The notes below the pieces were generated by a model. It saw nothing but the letters and a program-made list of their open reading frames with translations, was not told the DNA's origin and made no database searches. The translations under genes and the position numbers were made by a program. Positions 44,654 through 55,897 of a stretch of 64,000 nucleotides of DNA are shown in pieces. Every line of letters starts with the position of its first letter. The stretch's first letter is position 1. Source of the stretch: Datura wrightii (lineage: Eukaryota; Streptophyta; Magnoliopsida; Solanales; Solanaceae); contig JASDFA010000007.1 of the NCBI GenBank assembly GCA_035772735.1, positions 40,566,001 to 40,630,000 of the forward strand. The letters are read 5' to 3'.

Positions 44654-46199
44654 TATTGAGATTGCACAGCAGTGGTGCAAAAAACTTGTAGACGACTGCC
44701 CGAGCGCACAAGCAAGTGTACGTGGTCTTACAAGTAATAAAGTGGCCCTTTTTAAGAGCCGGATGTCGAACCCACAGGGACTGGACCAATTCAGCTAATA
44801 ATCAAGTTCAAGTGTGATATTAACTTTCACAAGTGTTGATTTAGACTTTTCGATAAAGTTTAATTAAGTCTAGGGGTGGTCACAGAAATACTCTGAAAAC
44901 ATTCAAGAAGCAACTAGAGCTAACGCCGGATAATCGTGCGATACTACGCTTTGTCCTGGTTTAAGCATGGAATTATCAATTGTCATATCACATAATTACA
45001 ATTGCATGTTCATGGTCTTTCGAGCCTCTAAACACGACAAACTAGCCTCACAACTACATCGTTGAGCGGGGATGTGACATTCTAGTTCGTGGGCAATTCC
45101 ATTACGTGGATGTGGTTTATGGGGTTTATGCTCTTGATTAGGGACTTTCGTACCTCTAATCATTTAACTCATCTTAGCTTCACAACTACTTCTACGAGTG
45201 GTGATGTGATAATTCTAAGTTGGTGTCTAACTCATCCCGTTTTAGTAACCAAGCAACGCAAATTAGGTATAATTTCTTATCCTACCCGTGACTTATATCG
45301 TAAGATACAAATTTGCTCCCTACATTCTTTGTTCTTGCCTAGGTTTACTTTCTCAAGATTTTACCTAGGTGTAACATGTGTGTTTTCATGGTGATCAATC
45401 ATAAAAACAACCATAATTAAGAATGTAAGACAAAACAACAATCAATAACTTAAAATCCAAACACATTCGCATAATCGCAATCATACCTTGTGGCTTCAAC
45501 CCTAGAGGAAGGGTTCTAGCCACTCAAGTTCGTATAATTACAAGAAAACATAATTAAAGTAACATACTTAAAAGAATTGGTAGAAGAGAAGATGAAATTT
45601 AAGAACCCTAGGTTAGTTCTCCCACTTCTCCCCTCACTCCTTGGTGGTTTTTCAGAAATATTACGTGACAAAATGTTTTTAGGAGCTAAGGGACCCTTTA
45701 TAGTAAATGAGAGGTGTACAAAATTATGCCCAGCATGGAATAGCTCCGTGGCACGGAGGTGAACGCGCTAATTTACCTCCGTGACATGGAGGTAACGCGC
45801 AATCATGCTGGAAAACACATAAAACCGTCACCAGGCCGAAGCTCGCCGCGTTGGCAGCGTGTCACGCTTCTTGTGCAGCACGTTTGAGGGCATGTCACGG
45901 CCCTTGTCGCGCAGCTAGTCCTGCCGTGGCACGTTGCTTTCTCGCAGGTGCGCTATTTTGCGTGTTCTCCTTGCCGACTTTCGCGTCTTGCTTCCGATTC
46001 CATTCCTCTACTTCACCAACTCGTGGATTAGTTCCTCAAATTCTTTTTAAACCTACAAAAACAAGAACTAATCATGTTGGTTAGTATATATATTCACATT
46101 TACATAAAATTACATGAGAATGTATATAAATAAGTAGATAAACAAGACGAAAATTAAGTTATAAAGTATCACTTGGGCATGCCATTTTGCCCAAGATCA
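44654..46199 (-). repeat. 5' LTR of element H (1546 bp)
   Basis: Colinear with 38595-40125. The right end GCCCAAGATCA forms the terminal inverted repeat (46172-46195). TATA box TATAAAG on the minus strand (45702-45696). Palindromic module at 45740-45935. Confidence 0.9.
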
Positions 46200-46204
46200 G
46201 CTTG

Positions 46205-46881
46205 ATGGGTTGAAGGAAGAAGGAAAAAAAGGGGGGGGGGGGACAGAAATTGGGAAATTCATGCTTCTTTTCTTAAGATTGGCGTAGAAACTAAGTATGG
46301 GGTGCTTGAAAGCTTGGGGGAAGATGACCAAGGGAAAGTGAAAAACAAAAAAAAAAGAGGGAATTCATGCCTAAATTCTGCAGTTAGTGTACAAATTGCT
46401 ACACATCCCATTTTGCATAATCTCTATTGTGGAAAATGATATTCTCTATAAATGCAAGCATGTAAAATCAAAAGGGTAAGTGTTCTTAAGTGCAAGTTAT
46501 CAACTGCTTGAAGTCTGAGTAAAGTAGTATTAACTTCATGAAATTGCTAGAGTCATGGACATGTGTAATTTGATTGTACGAAGTCTGAGTAGTACAAGAT
46601 AATTGCCACATCTAATGTTTCAAATGTAATGCACCTTTCGGGAAAATGCTATATAATGTTGTGTTTGCTTTATCTTGTCAAACTGGTGATTCTGATCAAT
46701 TTTCGGAGTAGCTAGTCATTGAAGTGTAAAGAAGGGGAAGTCTGAGTACCCGAATGACTATGACTAGTGAAACCACGCTAGCAACTAAGTGTGGGGTGAC
46801 AAACCGAAGCCCTGCCTTAGTGTTGGCTAGACATGTTTTGTATTGATGAATTTAGTGTATGCTTTTGGCTGAACAGGAACA
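46205..46881 (+). other. remainder of putative ORF409 leader intron (element E)
   Basis: No gene. Contains a G run (about 46231-46242), GTCTGAGTA boxes also seen in A and N, and AAGTGTGGGG at 46787-46796. A splice acceptor ACAG ends at 46876, five bases before the ATG of the ORF409 homologue. Confidence 0.45.
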
Positions 46882-48100
46882 ATGTCGGCTAGACAAGATA
46901 AAGGAAAAGGTGTCTCAACCTCCAGCATAGGCAGAAAAAGGCACCGAATGGGCTCAGCTGTGCCAGCAACCCCACCAATTCCCAGGGGAAAGAAAAGGCG
47001 GTTCGGTACTAGATGGGTGATGGAGGAAGGTAAAAAGTGGTATGGAAAGCATAAGGAGTCAAAATACTTCCCTGAGGAGAAAAATGACTGGGATAGTTTG
47101 GCATAAGAGTTCCCTCGGATACTGCACAGGATACACACCTTGGGCATGCACTTCATCTTTAATGCGCCCAGGGAGTGTAATTTACACATGGTGCGGGAAT
47201 TCTACATGAATTGGGACCCCACTCTTCACAGCCACACAATCAAGATCCGAGGGTAGGTGGTTCCCTTGTAGGCTCATCACTTAAATGCCATCTTGGGGAC
47301 ACCTGACGTAGACCCACATCCACTCCACCAGCTGAACATCACCCCACCATATGCTGATACCCGACACACATTATGCAGCCAAAAATCAACAGCCAGGTGG
47401 AGGCACCACAAAGAGAAAGGGTACCACCAAACATTGCCCTATTCATAGATGAACAAGGAGGCCCGAGTGTGGTTGAAGATTGTTTGCACTTGCCTCATTC
47501 CCGGGGTGCATATGACTGATGTCACCCAAGACAGAGTCTTCCTGGTATACGCCTTGATGAAAAATATGGAAATTAATATCTGGGCGGTGATCATATAATC
47601 CATGAAAAAGGCAAGGCGCATCAGGGGCACAAGTATGGGTTTGGCGGTCTACTCACCACCTATCTCAGAAGCCATGACATTGAAGAGGAGGCTCTAAACT
47701 ACAGACTGAGGGTAGAATGGTGTGCTTTGGATGTGACCAAGACTAAGGCGCCAAACACCACGTATGGGCCAGTGCTCACGTTAGTCGAACGACACGCTCG
47801 AGATGATTGCTATGCGCTAGGATGTTTGGACTGCAAATGCTATAGTTGCGTATTGGTGGACGGCCCGCAACATAGGATCAATTGTGGCAGGTGGACATAG
47901 ACTACCCAATGAACGAGCATGCTAGAGCCATGTGCAGGATTAGCCCAACATTTGTAGAGCCGGTGGACGATGATGTACCCATCGATGAGGAGTGACGCCT
48001 GGAGGACTCAGACATTGAGTCAGATGAAGATGAGGGAGATGACTCGGACCTCAGTGATGAGGCCTTTTCACCAGATGAAGAAATTGAACCAATTAATTTA
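46882..48100 (+). pseudogene. ORF409 homologue, broken (element E)
   Basis: The first 74 codons are open (MSARQDKGKGVST, GRKRHRMGSAVPATPPI, FGTRWVMEEGKKWYGKHKES). A TAA follows at 47104-47106. Later segments match ORF409 of A: NLHMVREFYMNWDPTLHSH, HQLNITPPYADTRHTL, PGVHMTDVTQDRVFLVYALM, and an acidic end. At least five further stops and frameshifts are present. It sits between the intron acceptor and the hairpin at 48149-48168. Confidence 0.87.
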
Positions 48101-48674
48101 TCAGGGAGTCTTTACCACCCTAACTCTGTTTTTACATTGATTTGTTGCAAGCACTAAGGACAGTGCTCAGTTTAATGGTGGGGTGGTTATTGTATGTTTT
48201 TTTATTTGTGTGGTTCTATGTCTGTGGCATGTATAAATTGGTTTGTAATAGGTAGGAAGCTCTGTTCCTAGGGTGCTCTATTTCTTGTGATTATTTTTCA
48301 TGCTTTGGGTTTCTCGGCTTTTGTTTTCGGTGCTTTTCCCATGGATAGTCCCTTTGAACCGAACATAAATATTTTTTTTGAGTCATAGGTAGTGATTGTT
48401 CCCTATGATGGATGGATGAAGACCTTCTTAAGGGAATTTATTCACGTTAGAAAATAGAAAATAAACCCATCACATTAGGGCTTGTGTGATTCTGCTCATG
48501 AAAATGGTTAGTGAAGACCATGCTTGATGAAGTGAATTGTACTCCAAGATTAAAGTGTTTAGCATAACTAGGTGTGAGTTACTTTGGCCCTCTAACGATG
48601 GTAATGTTGTTGAAATCATGTCGAGGATACTAAAAGCTTGTCCGAGGACGAACAAGGTTATAAGTGTGGGGCGG
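48101..48674 (+). other. 3' non-coding region of element E with hairpins and PPT
   Basis: No gene. Hairpin AAGCACTAAGGACAGTGCTC (48149-48168), TGGTGGGGTGG behind it, the CTATGATGGATGGATGA block (about 48400-48420), hairpin CTTGTCCG-AGGA-CGAACAAG (48637-48656, one mismatch) and PPT AAGTGTGGGGCGG (48662-48674). Confidence 0.68.
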
Positions 48675-50181
48675 TGATCTTGGGTGTATTTATACGACCA
48701 AACTCCATATTTTTTACCCTTCGGGAGTCTAGCTAAGGATAATATTGATGTATTCACACATGCATGGAGTAATTATGGTTGTTTTTATTTTTTGGGTTAA
48801 TAATGGTGTTGTGACTATTTGCAGGTGGATAAGACAAAGATGTCAGTGGAAAGAGCGAGTTAAACTTCGAGCGGGAATATGGAAATATTTGGAGAGCATT
48901 AACATTGAGCTGAAAGTTCACCACCGTGTCACATTAAGGATGGTTCGCGTTTAACAACATGCCACAGTGCATGGGTAGCAGAAGAAATCTTGGAATTTGG
49001 ATGGTGCAAAATAGTGAGGCTACGCGATGGACCCGTGGCACGGAGGAGACTTGCCGCGTTAAGCTCCGTGCCACGAAGCTTGGATTTTCCAAATATGCCA
49101 CATTCTAGTGAAGGTCCGCGATAGCTCCCTGGCACAGAGCTGAATCTCCGCGTTAGCCTCGATGCCACGGAGGAAGGCATTCCAGCCCAGTTCCAATTCC
49201 AATGCATCTCTGTGTTGGCTCCGTGTCACGGAGCTATCTTATCCACGGAGCTAGTTTATCACTGTGAAATTTTACACCTATATAAATAGAATACTTAGAC
49301 TTTTATTTTTCATTATCAGATATTTTGGCAAGAATGTGGGAAGCAGCAGTTGAGCTAAAGAACATTCTAGGGTTCTTTCTCTTATCATTTCTTCTAAATT
49401 TCAATTGTTGGCATGATAAAACTTGTTTGAGTATGTTTAATCAACAAATGAGTGGCTTAATTACCTCATTCTGAGGTTGAGGTTAATCGCATGATTGTGT
49501 AATTTCATATTATTTTCAGCTGAATTTTCTTCTCTTATGAACGGTTATTCTTCTATTCTTAATTTTCATTGTTTTAATGTTTTTCCAGCATTAAGCTAAA
49601 TTTATAATCCTAATTTTACTCTGAAAGGAAAATTATTAGGGTAGACTTGGAATAGGGGAATATGTTCTTATCTTTTCTGTAAATTAGAGGTAAGATTCGC
49701 ATGCAGGATAGAAATATACCTGCAACGTCATATTCGGTTATCAAGGGGAACTATTTTGACTAGCCCTAGGATGAGTTATTGCATCACAGAAATGTGTAGT
49801 TGCAGGGTTTATAATGAGGTAATTGGCTAGAGGTTCGAGAGACCAGAGTCAGACTCTAATCTTTCCCAACCATCAACCTGAAAGAGAGGGTAGCTGAAGA
49901 ATAATATAAATTATACATGCTTGCATGTCATGCCTTAACCTTAGACTGTTCTTGGTATTGTTTAAATCAACATTTTTAGATTCATTTAGTGTTCCTTTAT
50001 ATATTACTCTTTGTCAATTTTTAATTCATTGTTTTATTTACATACTTCCATAAAGTAATTGTGACTACCAAAGTAGGAAAAATCACTAAGCTACAGTCCC
50101 TGTGGGTTCGATATCTTGCTTGAAAGAGACACTATATTACTTGTACGACCACGTACACTTGCGTGCGTTAGGGAGAAAACA
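48675..50181 (+). repeat. 3' LTR of element E (1507 bp)
   Basis: Starts TGATCTTGGGT behind the PPT and ends about AGAAAACA at 50181. Palindromic module at 48918-49250, TATAAATA at 49281-49288, and the shared end ACGTACACTTGCGTGCG. The terminal inverted repeat is degraded. Confidence 0.85.
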
Positions 50182-50182
50182 T

Positions 50183-50486
50183 CGGCTAATGAGAATTCCT
50201 GACTGAGCTAAGGGAAACATTATCGGCTAATGAGAATCCCTGATTGAGCTAAGGGAAACATCTCAGCTAATGAGAATCCCTGACTGAGCTAAAGGAAACA
50301 TTCTCGGCTAATGAGAATCCCTGACTGAGCTAAGGGAAACATTCTCAGCTATGAGAATCCTTAACTAAGCTAAGGGAGACATTCTCTACTTTTGAGAGTC
50401 CTGGACTGACTAAGGGAGACATTCTCTATTATTGAGAATCCCTGACTTAACTGGGGGAAACATTCCCGGCTATTGAGAGTCCTGAT
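50183..50486. repeat. 41-bp tandem array (about seven copies)
   Basis: Head-to-tail units of 40-41 bp with consensus pieces CGGCTAATGAGAATCCCTGA and CTGAGCTAAGGGAAACATTCT. The left copies are nearly identical and the right copies more diverged. The array starts within two bases of the end of LTR E, so it belongs to the interrupted host sequence L or grew at the junction. Confidence 0.92.
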
Positions 50487-52363
50487 ACAACTTTTACATG
50501 ATAGTACCAATCTGACAATCATTCATATAGTCTAAGCAACTTCAGCTAATCAGAGACCTTAGTGTTTGACTCATTGCATCATACTGAATTCATTTAAATT
50601 CTGATTAAGGCTACTTTCTACTATCAACAACCCTGAATGTCTGAAAGATCATTTTCATTCTTTGTCCTCGAAGTTCATAACATTTCAATACCAAATTGAT
50701 AATATCAGTCATATAGTCTATATTCATGTAAGATCCATAAGTCCAAGTCATACTTTAACATATAGCCAAAGACATAGTGAAGGCATATAAATATTTCATA
50801 TTCACCTAAACCCATAAGTTCTAATCATGCTTTAACATGAATCAAGATCATATATTCTAGATTCATGAAAGCCCATATGTTCAGAACATGCTTTAAACAT
50901 ATACAAAACAAATTCATGGTAGGAGCATGTGAGTATTTAATAAAGCCATGTTTTGAAATTTACCTAAATAATGGTGAAAATTCAATAATCATGCTATTCA
51001 CATATCATGTACATAATCTGAGAACTTGAAAGTAAATTTATAAGAATACACAACTAATCATCATGATAGGTCTCAGATTCCATAAAAGGCATATTAGAAT
51101 TCTTACATAGATTGAGACCCTAGAACATGCTTTTCTAGATATCAAGGGTTTAGGATTTTAGTATAAAAATTGGGACACAAGGATCCTTGTTGAAGTCCCG
51201 CATACCTAGCTTGATGAAATCCCCCACTAGAACTTTGGACCTTGATGCCCTTGAAGAACCCTAGGTGATCCTTGAGCTTGAGAGATGAAGAGGAAGAAAA
51301 CTTACAGATGGTTTTGGAGAATAGGGGCTTAGCCTAGTGAAAACCCCTTTAATTCGACCCTTACAATACCCAAAATGATGTCATTTAGGAACTAAAAGCA
51401 TACAAAATTTACTAAAATACCCCTGGGAATAAGATAAAAAATATGCCCTTCTAGTGACCACGACCCTAACCACGAGTCGTTGGTCCTTACCACAGATCAT
51501 GGTAACCGTCCATTACTTCGGGGGTTATTTCTCCAGATTCTATTTCTTTATCCCATGACTTACAAAACAAGTCGTTACTTGACCCAACGACTCATCAGTA
51601 CCTTCTGTTATCACCACTGCCTCCACAACCTGAGATCTCTCTAACGACTGTCACGACGGGTCGTTACATCACATAATAGTTTGTGGTAACCTTCTGTTGT
51701 CATTGAACCAGAAACCAATGTTTTTCTTAGCTCCAACTAACGACCCCTCAGATGCCCCATCACAGCAACCAACGGGTCATTGCCTAGCTTGTCATTTCTG
51801 GGAAGTCTGGTCTGCTAGCTCACCACGGCTACATTTAATAGGTCATTGTTTTGCACAATGACTCGTTTTATCCTCTCGTGGTATCCAAAACACTTAGCAC
51901 CATATTTTTGAAACCCTTCCAATGGCTTGATCTAACGGGCCGTTAGAGAAACCAACGACTCATTGGATGAGTCGTTCTGAGAAAATTTCCTACTGGTTTT
52001 CTGCTGAACTCTATCTAACTCTACAGTCTGATACGGGAAACTCTTCGATGTTACATAAAATCATTACCTTCCTTCTTGGCATCAATCCCTACTCAAAGGA
52101 AAACATATAGGCAGTCCAAACAGCTTCAAAAACCCAGCAAGTTCTCCCAAACCAGCTGCAAAAATAAGCTCCAAAACAACCCCTCATACCTATCACAACT
52201 TGTAATCAACTATCTCACTTTCTTGTATTTTGGTTGAACTCTTGGGGTATTTCCATAAGTTTTCCTCAGCAGCTTACTGAAAATTAGAGAGAAAATGAGA
52301 AGGAAACAAGAAGCTCAAATATGGAAACTTTGGAAATGAAATATGGACCAAACATTTGATATC

Positions 52364-52365
52364 TA

Positions 52366-52402
<37 letters not shown>
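52364..52402. repeat. (TA)n microsatellite
   Basis: Nearly pure TA dinucleotide run with one GTG interruption near its left end. Confidence 0.95.
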
Positions 52403-52404
<2 letters not shown>

Positions 52405-52717
52405 ACCTTACTGCTTGATTGTGCCATTGTAAAATACCTATAACTTTTTACTCAAAATTCCGATTGACGAGCAGTTTAATGTTTTAAAAACTAGACTCGA
52501 ATACCTTTTATTTGATAGGCTTTAGAACTTCTAACTCGTTATATATTGGGAGATATAATTATTTAAAATTGACCCTTACTTATGAACTTGACATACTCTT
52601 CGCTCTTCCCTTCATACATGTTTCTCTGCTCATCTACGATCAATATACAACCCATACTTCCCTTAACATAGCATACAAACATCAAATAATCACCAAAAAA
52701 TATTTTAGGGTGTAACA

Positions 52718-53164
52718 CTACCAACTGGTTTAGGGCAAGGCAAGCCTTTTACCGGTAGAATTAGAACACCAAGCTTATTGGGCTATCAAGAAGCTCAATG
52801 TTGATGCGGGGATAGTTGGGCAAAAACGAATGTTGCAACTACAAGAGCTTGAAGAATTTCAATTGCTTGCATATGAGAATGATAAGCTCTGCAAGGAAAA
52901 GATCAAGAAGTGGCATGACAAGAATATACTTCCCCAATCTTTTGAACTAGATCAGTAGGTTCTCTTGTTCAACTCACAACCAAAGCTCTTCCTAAAAATA
53001 TTAAGTCAAAGTGGTCTAGTCCATTTGGAGTGGTTTATATAACTCCTCACGAAGCAATTGAGCTATGGAGGGAAGACAAGAGTGCCAAGTTTTTGGTGAA
53101 TGGGCAATGAGTGAAGCATTATTAGGCTGAGGATGTGGACAGGTTAAAGAACTCAATTGCATAG
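52718..53164 (+). pseudogene. integrase C-terminal part (element M)
   Basis: Reads GKASLLPVELEHQAYWAIKK, LNVDAGIVGQKRMLQLQELE, KWHDKNILPQSFELDQ and a final VKHY-AEDVD, equivalent to 1552-1980 of element A. Stops occur after the first two residues, after ELDQ and inside VKHY-AED. It has no catalytic residues because it starts downstream of the DDE core. Confidence 0.84.
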
Positions 53165-53746
53165 TCTAATGATTGATTTGAGGTGTGTCATTCCATGAAA
53201 CTAAATCAACCGCTACTTGGGAGGCAACCCGATATTGTATTTTAATAGAATATGACATAAAATAAAGAAAATACAAAAAAGAGGTGTCGTACCATGACCA
53301 AAAATAAGGTGCTTGAGGGAAGGCAACCCATACTTTTTTTATCTAGTTTGTGGCATACATTTCTAGTACAAAGGGAATGCAACCAAGCATGAAGTGGAAG
53401 GTTGGAACCATTTTGATCTCTGCAACACGGAGGTTCATCACTTCTTTAAGCTTTGTTTCAAGAGGAGAAAACTTTAGAAGATGAAAATCAGGGAAAAAGT
53501 GTGTGTTGGGATCTGCGACACGGACCAGTTGCTCTACGATAGGCTCCGTGTCATGCCCGATATGTTTTTTTAGGGTAAAATAACCTATACCCAACCTATA
53601 GGACTCTTTAAAACCAAAAAAACTTAGAAGTTTCCTCATTTTTGAACCCTAAGCATTGTGGACCAAAATCTCCTCCTCCCTCAAAAGTTTGAAAAATCCC
53701 TTTTTCCCTCATATTTCTTCTCCTAATAACAATAAAATCATCAACA
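53165..53746 (+). promoter_or_regulatory. spacer and putative intron-less ORF409 leader (element M)
   Basis: Hairpin core TTGGG-AGGCAA-CCCGA at 53217-53232 and a second GGCAACCC at about 53322. Degenerate palindromic units (ACGGACCAG...GGCTCCGTGTCATG) lie at 53497-53560. A TATA-like CTCTTTAAAACC (about 53605) is followed by a CT-rich leader that reaches the ORF409 ATG at 53747 within about 140 bp. No intron-sized gap is present, unlike in A, N and E. Confidence 0.4.
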
Positions 53747-54058
53747 ATGGCACCCAAGCCAATAAAGGGTAAGAATGTAGCCTTCAGAAGCCACGCAAAA
53801 AAGAGGTATCATATGGGACATACGTCACAACAACAAATTGTACCACCCAATCAGCCTGAGCCTGCAAGAAGGTATGGTTTACATTGGGTTGTGAAAGAAG
53901 GGAAGAAGTGGTTCAAGGACCACAAGGAGACAAAGTACATTCCTGATGTGCGGGTTGACAAGGATAGCCTTGTGGGAAAGTTCTCTCATATTCTCAATAA
54001 GTTGCACACACTCAAGTTGGATTGCACTTTCAATTTAAACATCATATGCATGATATGA
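53747..54058 (+). pseudogene. ORF409 N-terminal fragment (element M)
   Basis: An open frame of 103 codons with a basic start (KPIKGKNVAFRSHAKKRYHM) and the family signature RYGLHWVVKEGKKWFKDHKE, TKYIPD and FSHILNKLHTL. The remaining 300 codons of the family are missing and the frame ends soon after in unrelated sequence. It could be read as a short peptide but is best taken as a truncated copy. Confidence 0.8.
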
Positions 54059-54358
54059 ATAAGGGGAATCTCTCTTAAATTTCGAGGTCTCATAATGGTG
54101 ACAACTTGGTGTATTAACATTTGCTATGCTTATATATGATCATGTTGGCCCTATTACCATAAAGAGTAACTTCTAGAGGCTATGTAGTTTTAAATGAAGG
54201 ATCTGTGAATATAGATATATATTCATGTTGAGTGGATTATAGATCATGTGGTGAACCTGAGTGTGAGTAGACCTATTTGATTGGTGTTTTGTGGTTTAAT
54301 ATGTGTTGAAAGTGTAATGAATTATTCGAGGAAGAATAATAGTTTAAGTGTGAGATGG

Positions 54359-55749
54359 TGATCTTGGGCATATTTATATGCCTATTTACCATATTTTACT
54401 CGTATTTGCCTTATTTCGAGGGTAATATTCATGTATATTCTGATGATTTTTTGCTTATTCATGTATGGTGAGCTAATATATAAGATTAGATGCTTGCAAG
54501 CTAAATTGCACAAGGAGTTGACCTAAAATGCTGCAAGAAGTGAATGTGGGACATTGGGAATTGAAAGGGACCTGTTACAGTGATAAAAGAATGTTTGCAA
54601 CGCGGGGAGAAATTTTTATTTGAAAGCTGCATAGGACAACCTACACTATGAAGTCCGTGACACGGAGCTAGTGCCCCATGATAAGCTCCACACCACCTAG
54701 ATTGCCAAACTTCAGAAGGGATGAAATAGATCTTAGGTCCGCATGGAGCTCCATGACATGGAGCTAAGCCTTCTCTATGAAGGGCATGACGCAGATAGGA
54801 GTCTGGCAACTGATTGGTCCAAAAGCCAAATCCAAGTCCAAGAAGCAAAGAAGATTTATTTTCAGTACTATAAATATAACCTTTGGGCATCTAAATTAGG
54901 GTTGATCACTTTTTATCAAGACACAAAAAGGAGATAAGAACAAATCATTAGGGTTCTTACTTTCTTACACTTCCATTCTTTAATTTTGCATGAACAACAT
55001 CGATTATTGAAAATTTCTTGCTTAGAACATGAGTAGCTAAAATACTTTGCTATGGAGTTATGGCTAAAAGCATAATTATTCAGTAGACGATTGATTCAAC
55101 AAAACTTTTTAGCATATTGGTTGTTCTTATGTTATTGTGCTCACTATTTTAATGTTTCGCAATCATTTAAATAAAGCTATATTCTCATTATGAACTCGAA
55201 AGATGGATTATGTGTTAGAACGAAGAACATATGGAGTAAGATATTTTCTTTAATAAAATAAAGAGTTGATTTGTGGCTAGGATACGAATATACCTAGATA
55301 CCTTACTTGGTTACAAAGTGGACATACAAATGCATTTGGATTAGGTTTCCACTTTCTCGCTCAACATAGTAGTTGTAGGATCAACCTGGATAGATGATAA
55401 GAAGCTCACAAGACCCTAGTCATGCCTCATAAATGAACAACTAGATAGACAAATCAATCAATGAAATTGAATACTTTACATGATTGCGAATTAGAGTCAT
55501 AACCCTGGAATATCTCTCTACATTATAATCACAACCATTACTTGCTTTCTTGTTTTAGTTTATTAGATACAAAATAGTTAAAAATCAAACAACTCTCTTG
55601 GTTACTAAAACATATGTCTCACTTTTGCTGTATTAGAACTGATTTGATAATTGCTAAATCACAAGACCTTTGAGTATGATATCCAGACTAATTATTCTGT
55701 ATTACTTGAAGGACCACGTACACTTGCTTGTGAATTGGAACCCAAAATA
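54359..55749 (+). repeat. 3' LTR of element M (about 1390 bp)
   Basis: Starts TGATCTTGGGC after AAGTGTGAGATGG. The pre-PPT hairpin ATTATTC-GAGGAA-GAATAAT is at 54321-54340. Degenerate palindromic units lie at 54650-54790 and TATAAATA at 54869-54876. The end, about GGAACCCAAAATA, is placed by alignment with the other Athila LTRs. The 148 bp from 55750 to 55897 are unassigned; one frame reads FDYEAVVNLSTRSLFVEGED without a family I can name. Confidence 0.75.
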
Positions 55750-55897
55750 ATTTCTATGAACTATTTATCTCAGGTGAATGTAAGATAAAAGAAAATCTAC
55801 TAATTACACACTACATAATTAGATTTACAGTTGTGACTTTTGATTATGAAGCAGTAGTCAATTTGTCGACAAGATCATTATTTGTTGAGGGAGAAGA

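Larger units (their letters stand above)
38595..46199 (-). mobile_element. Athila-like element H, LTR to LTR, lacking RT, RNase H, integrase and ORF409
   Basis: Minus-strand order: 5' LTR (46199-44654), tRNA-Asp PBS (44647-44630), gag, protease, 3' non-coding region, PPT, 3' LTR (40125-38595). Total 7605 bp with perfect 5-bp target-site copies. The interior after protease contains nothing of pol. Sampled LTR stretches differ by about 5-6 percent, with more change in the CpG-rich part. It is inserted antisense within the putative ORF409 leader intron of E. Confidence 0.9.
36910..50181 (+). mobile_element. Athila-like element E, 5' truncated, interrupted by element H
   Basis: Plus-strand order: integrase (36911-38043), spacer with palindromic module and leader (38044-38594), element H (38595-46199), rest of leader intron (46205-46881), ORF409 homologue (46882-48100), 3' non-coding region, 3' LTR (48675-50181). 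RT, protease, gag and the 5' LTR are missing to the left, where E is fused to G in opposite orientation. Confidence 0.83.
50182..52717 (-). repeat. LTR L, chromovirus type, minus orientation, cut by E
   Basis: The right end TTAGGGTGTAACA and the preceding CATACAAACATCAAATAATCAC match the U3 start of the LTR of B (18850-18898). U3 (51460-51980) is rich in ACGACTCGT and ACGGGTCGTTA-type palindromes, as in C and J. A (TA)n run lies at 52364-52402. The left portion is lost behind E. The sequence to the right is Athila M, in which L appears inserted. No gene. Confidence 0.6.
52718..55749 (+). mobile_element. Athila-like remnant M: integrase end, ORF409 fragment, 3' LTR
   Basis: The most diverged Athila copy in the window. 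It begins within integrase right after LTR L, carries spacer, a shortened ORF409, a short 3' non-coding region and an LTR from 54359 to about 55749. The upstream part is lost. Confidence 0.78.

Noticed and set aside
50183..50486. CRISPR-like array
   Set aside because: Units are contiguous with no unique spacers, in a plant sequence. It is an ordinary tandem repeat.
55750..55897. Coding remnant between M and J
   Set aside because: A short open stretch (FDYEAVVNLSTRS) could be coding, but it is under 50 codons and matches no family I can name.
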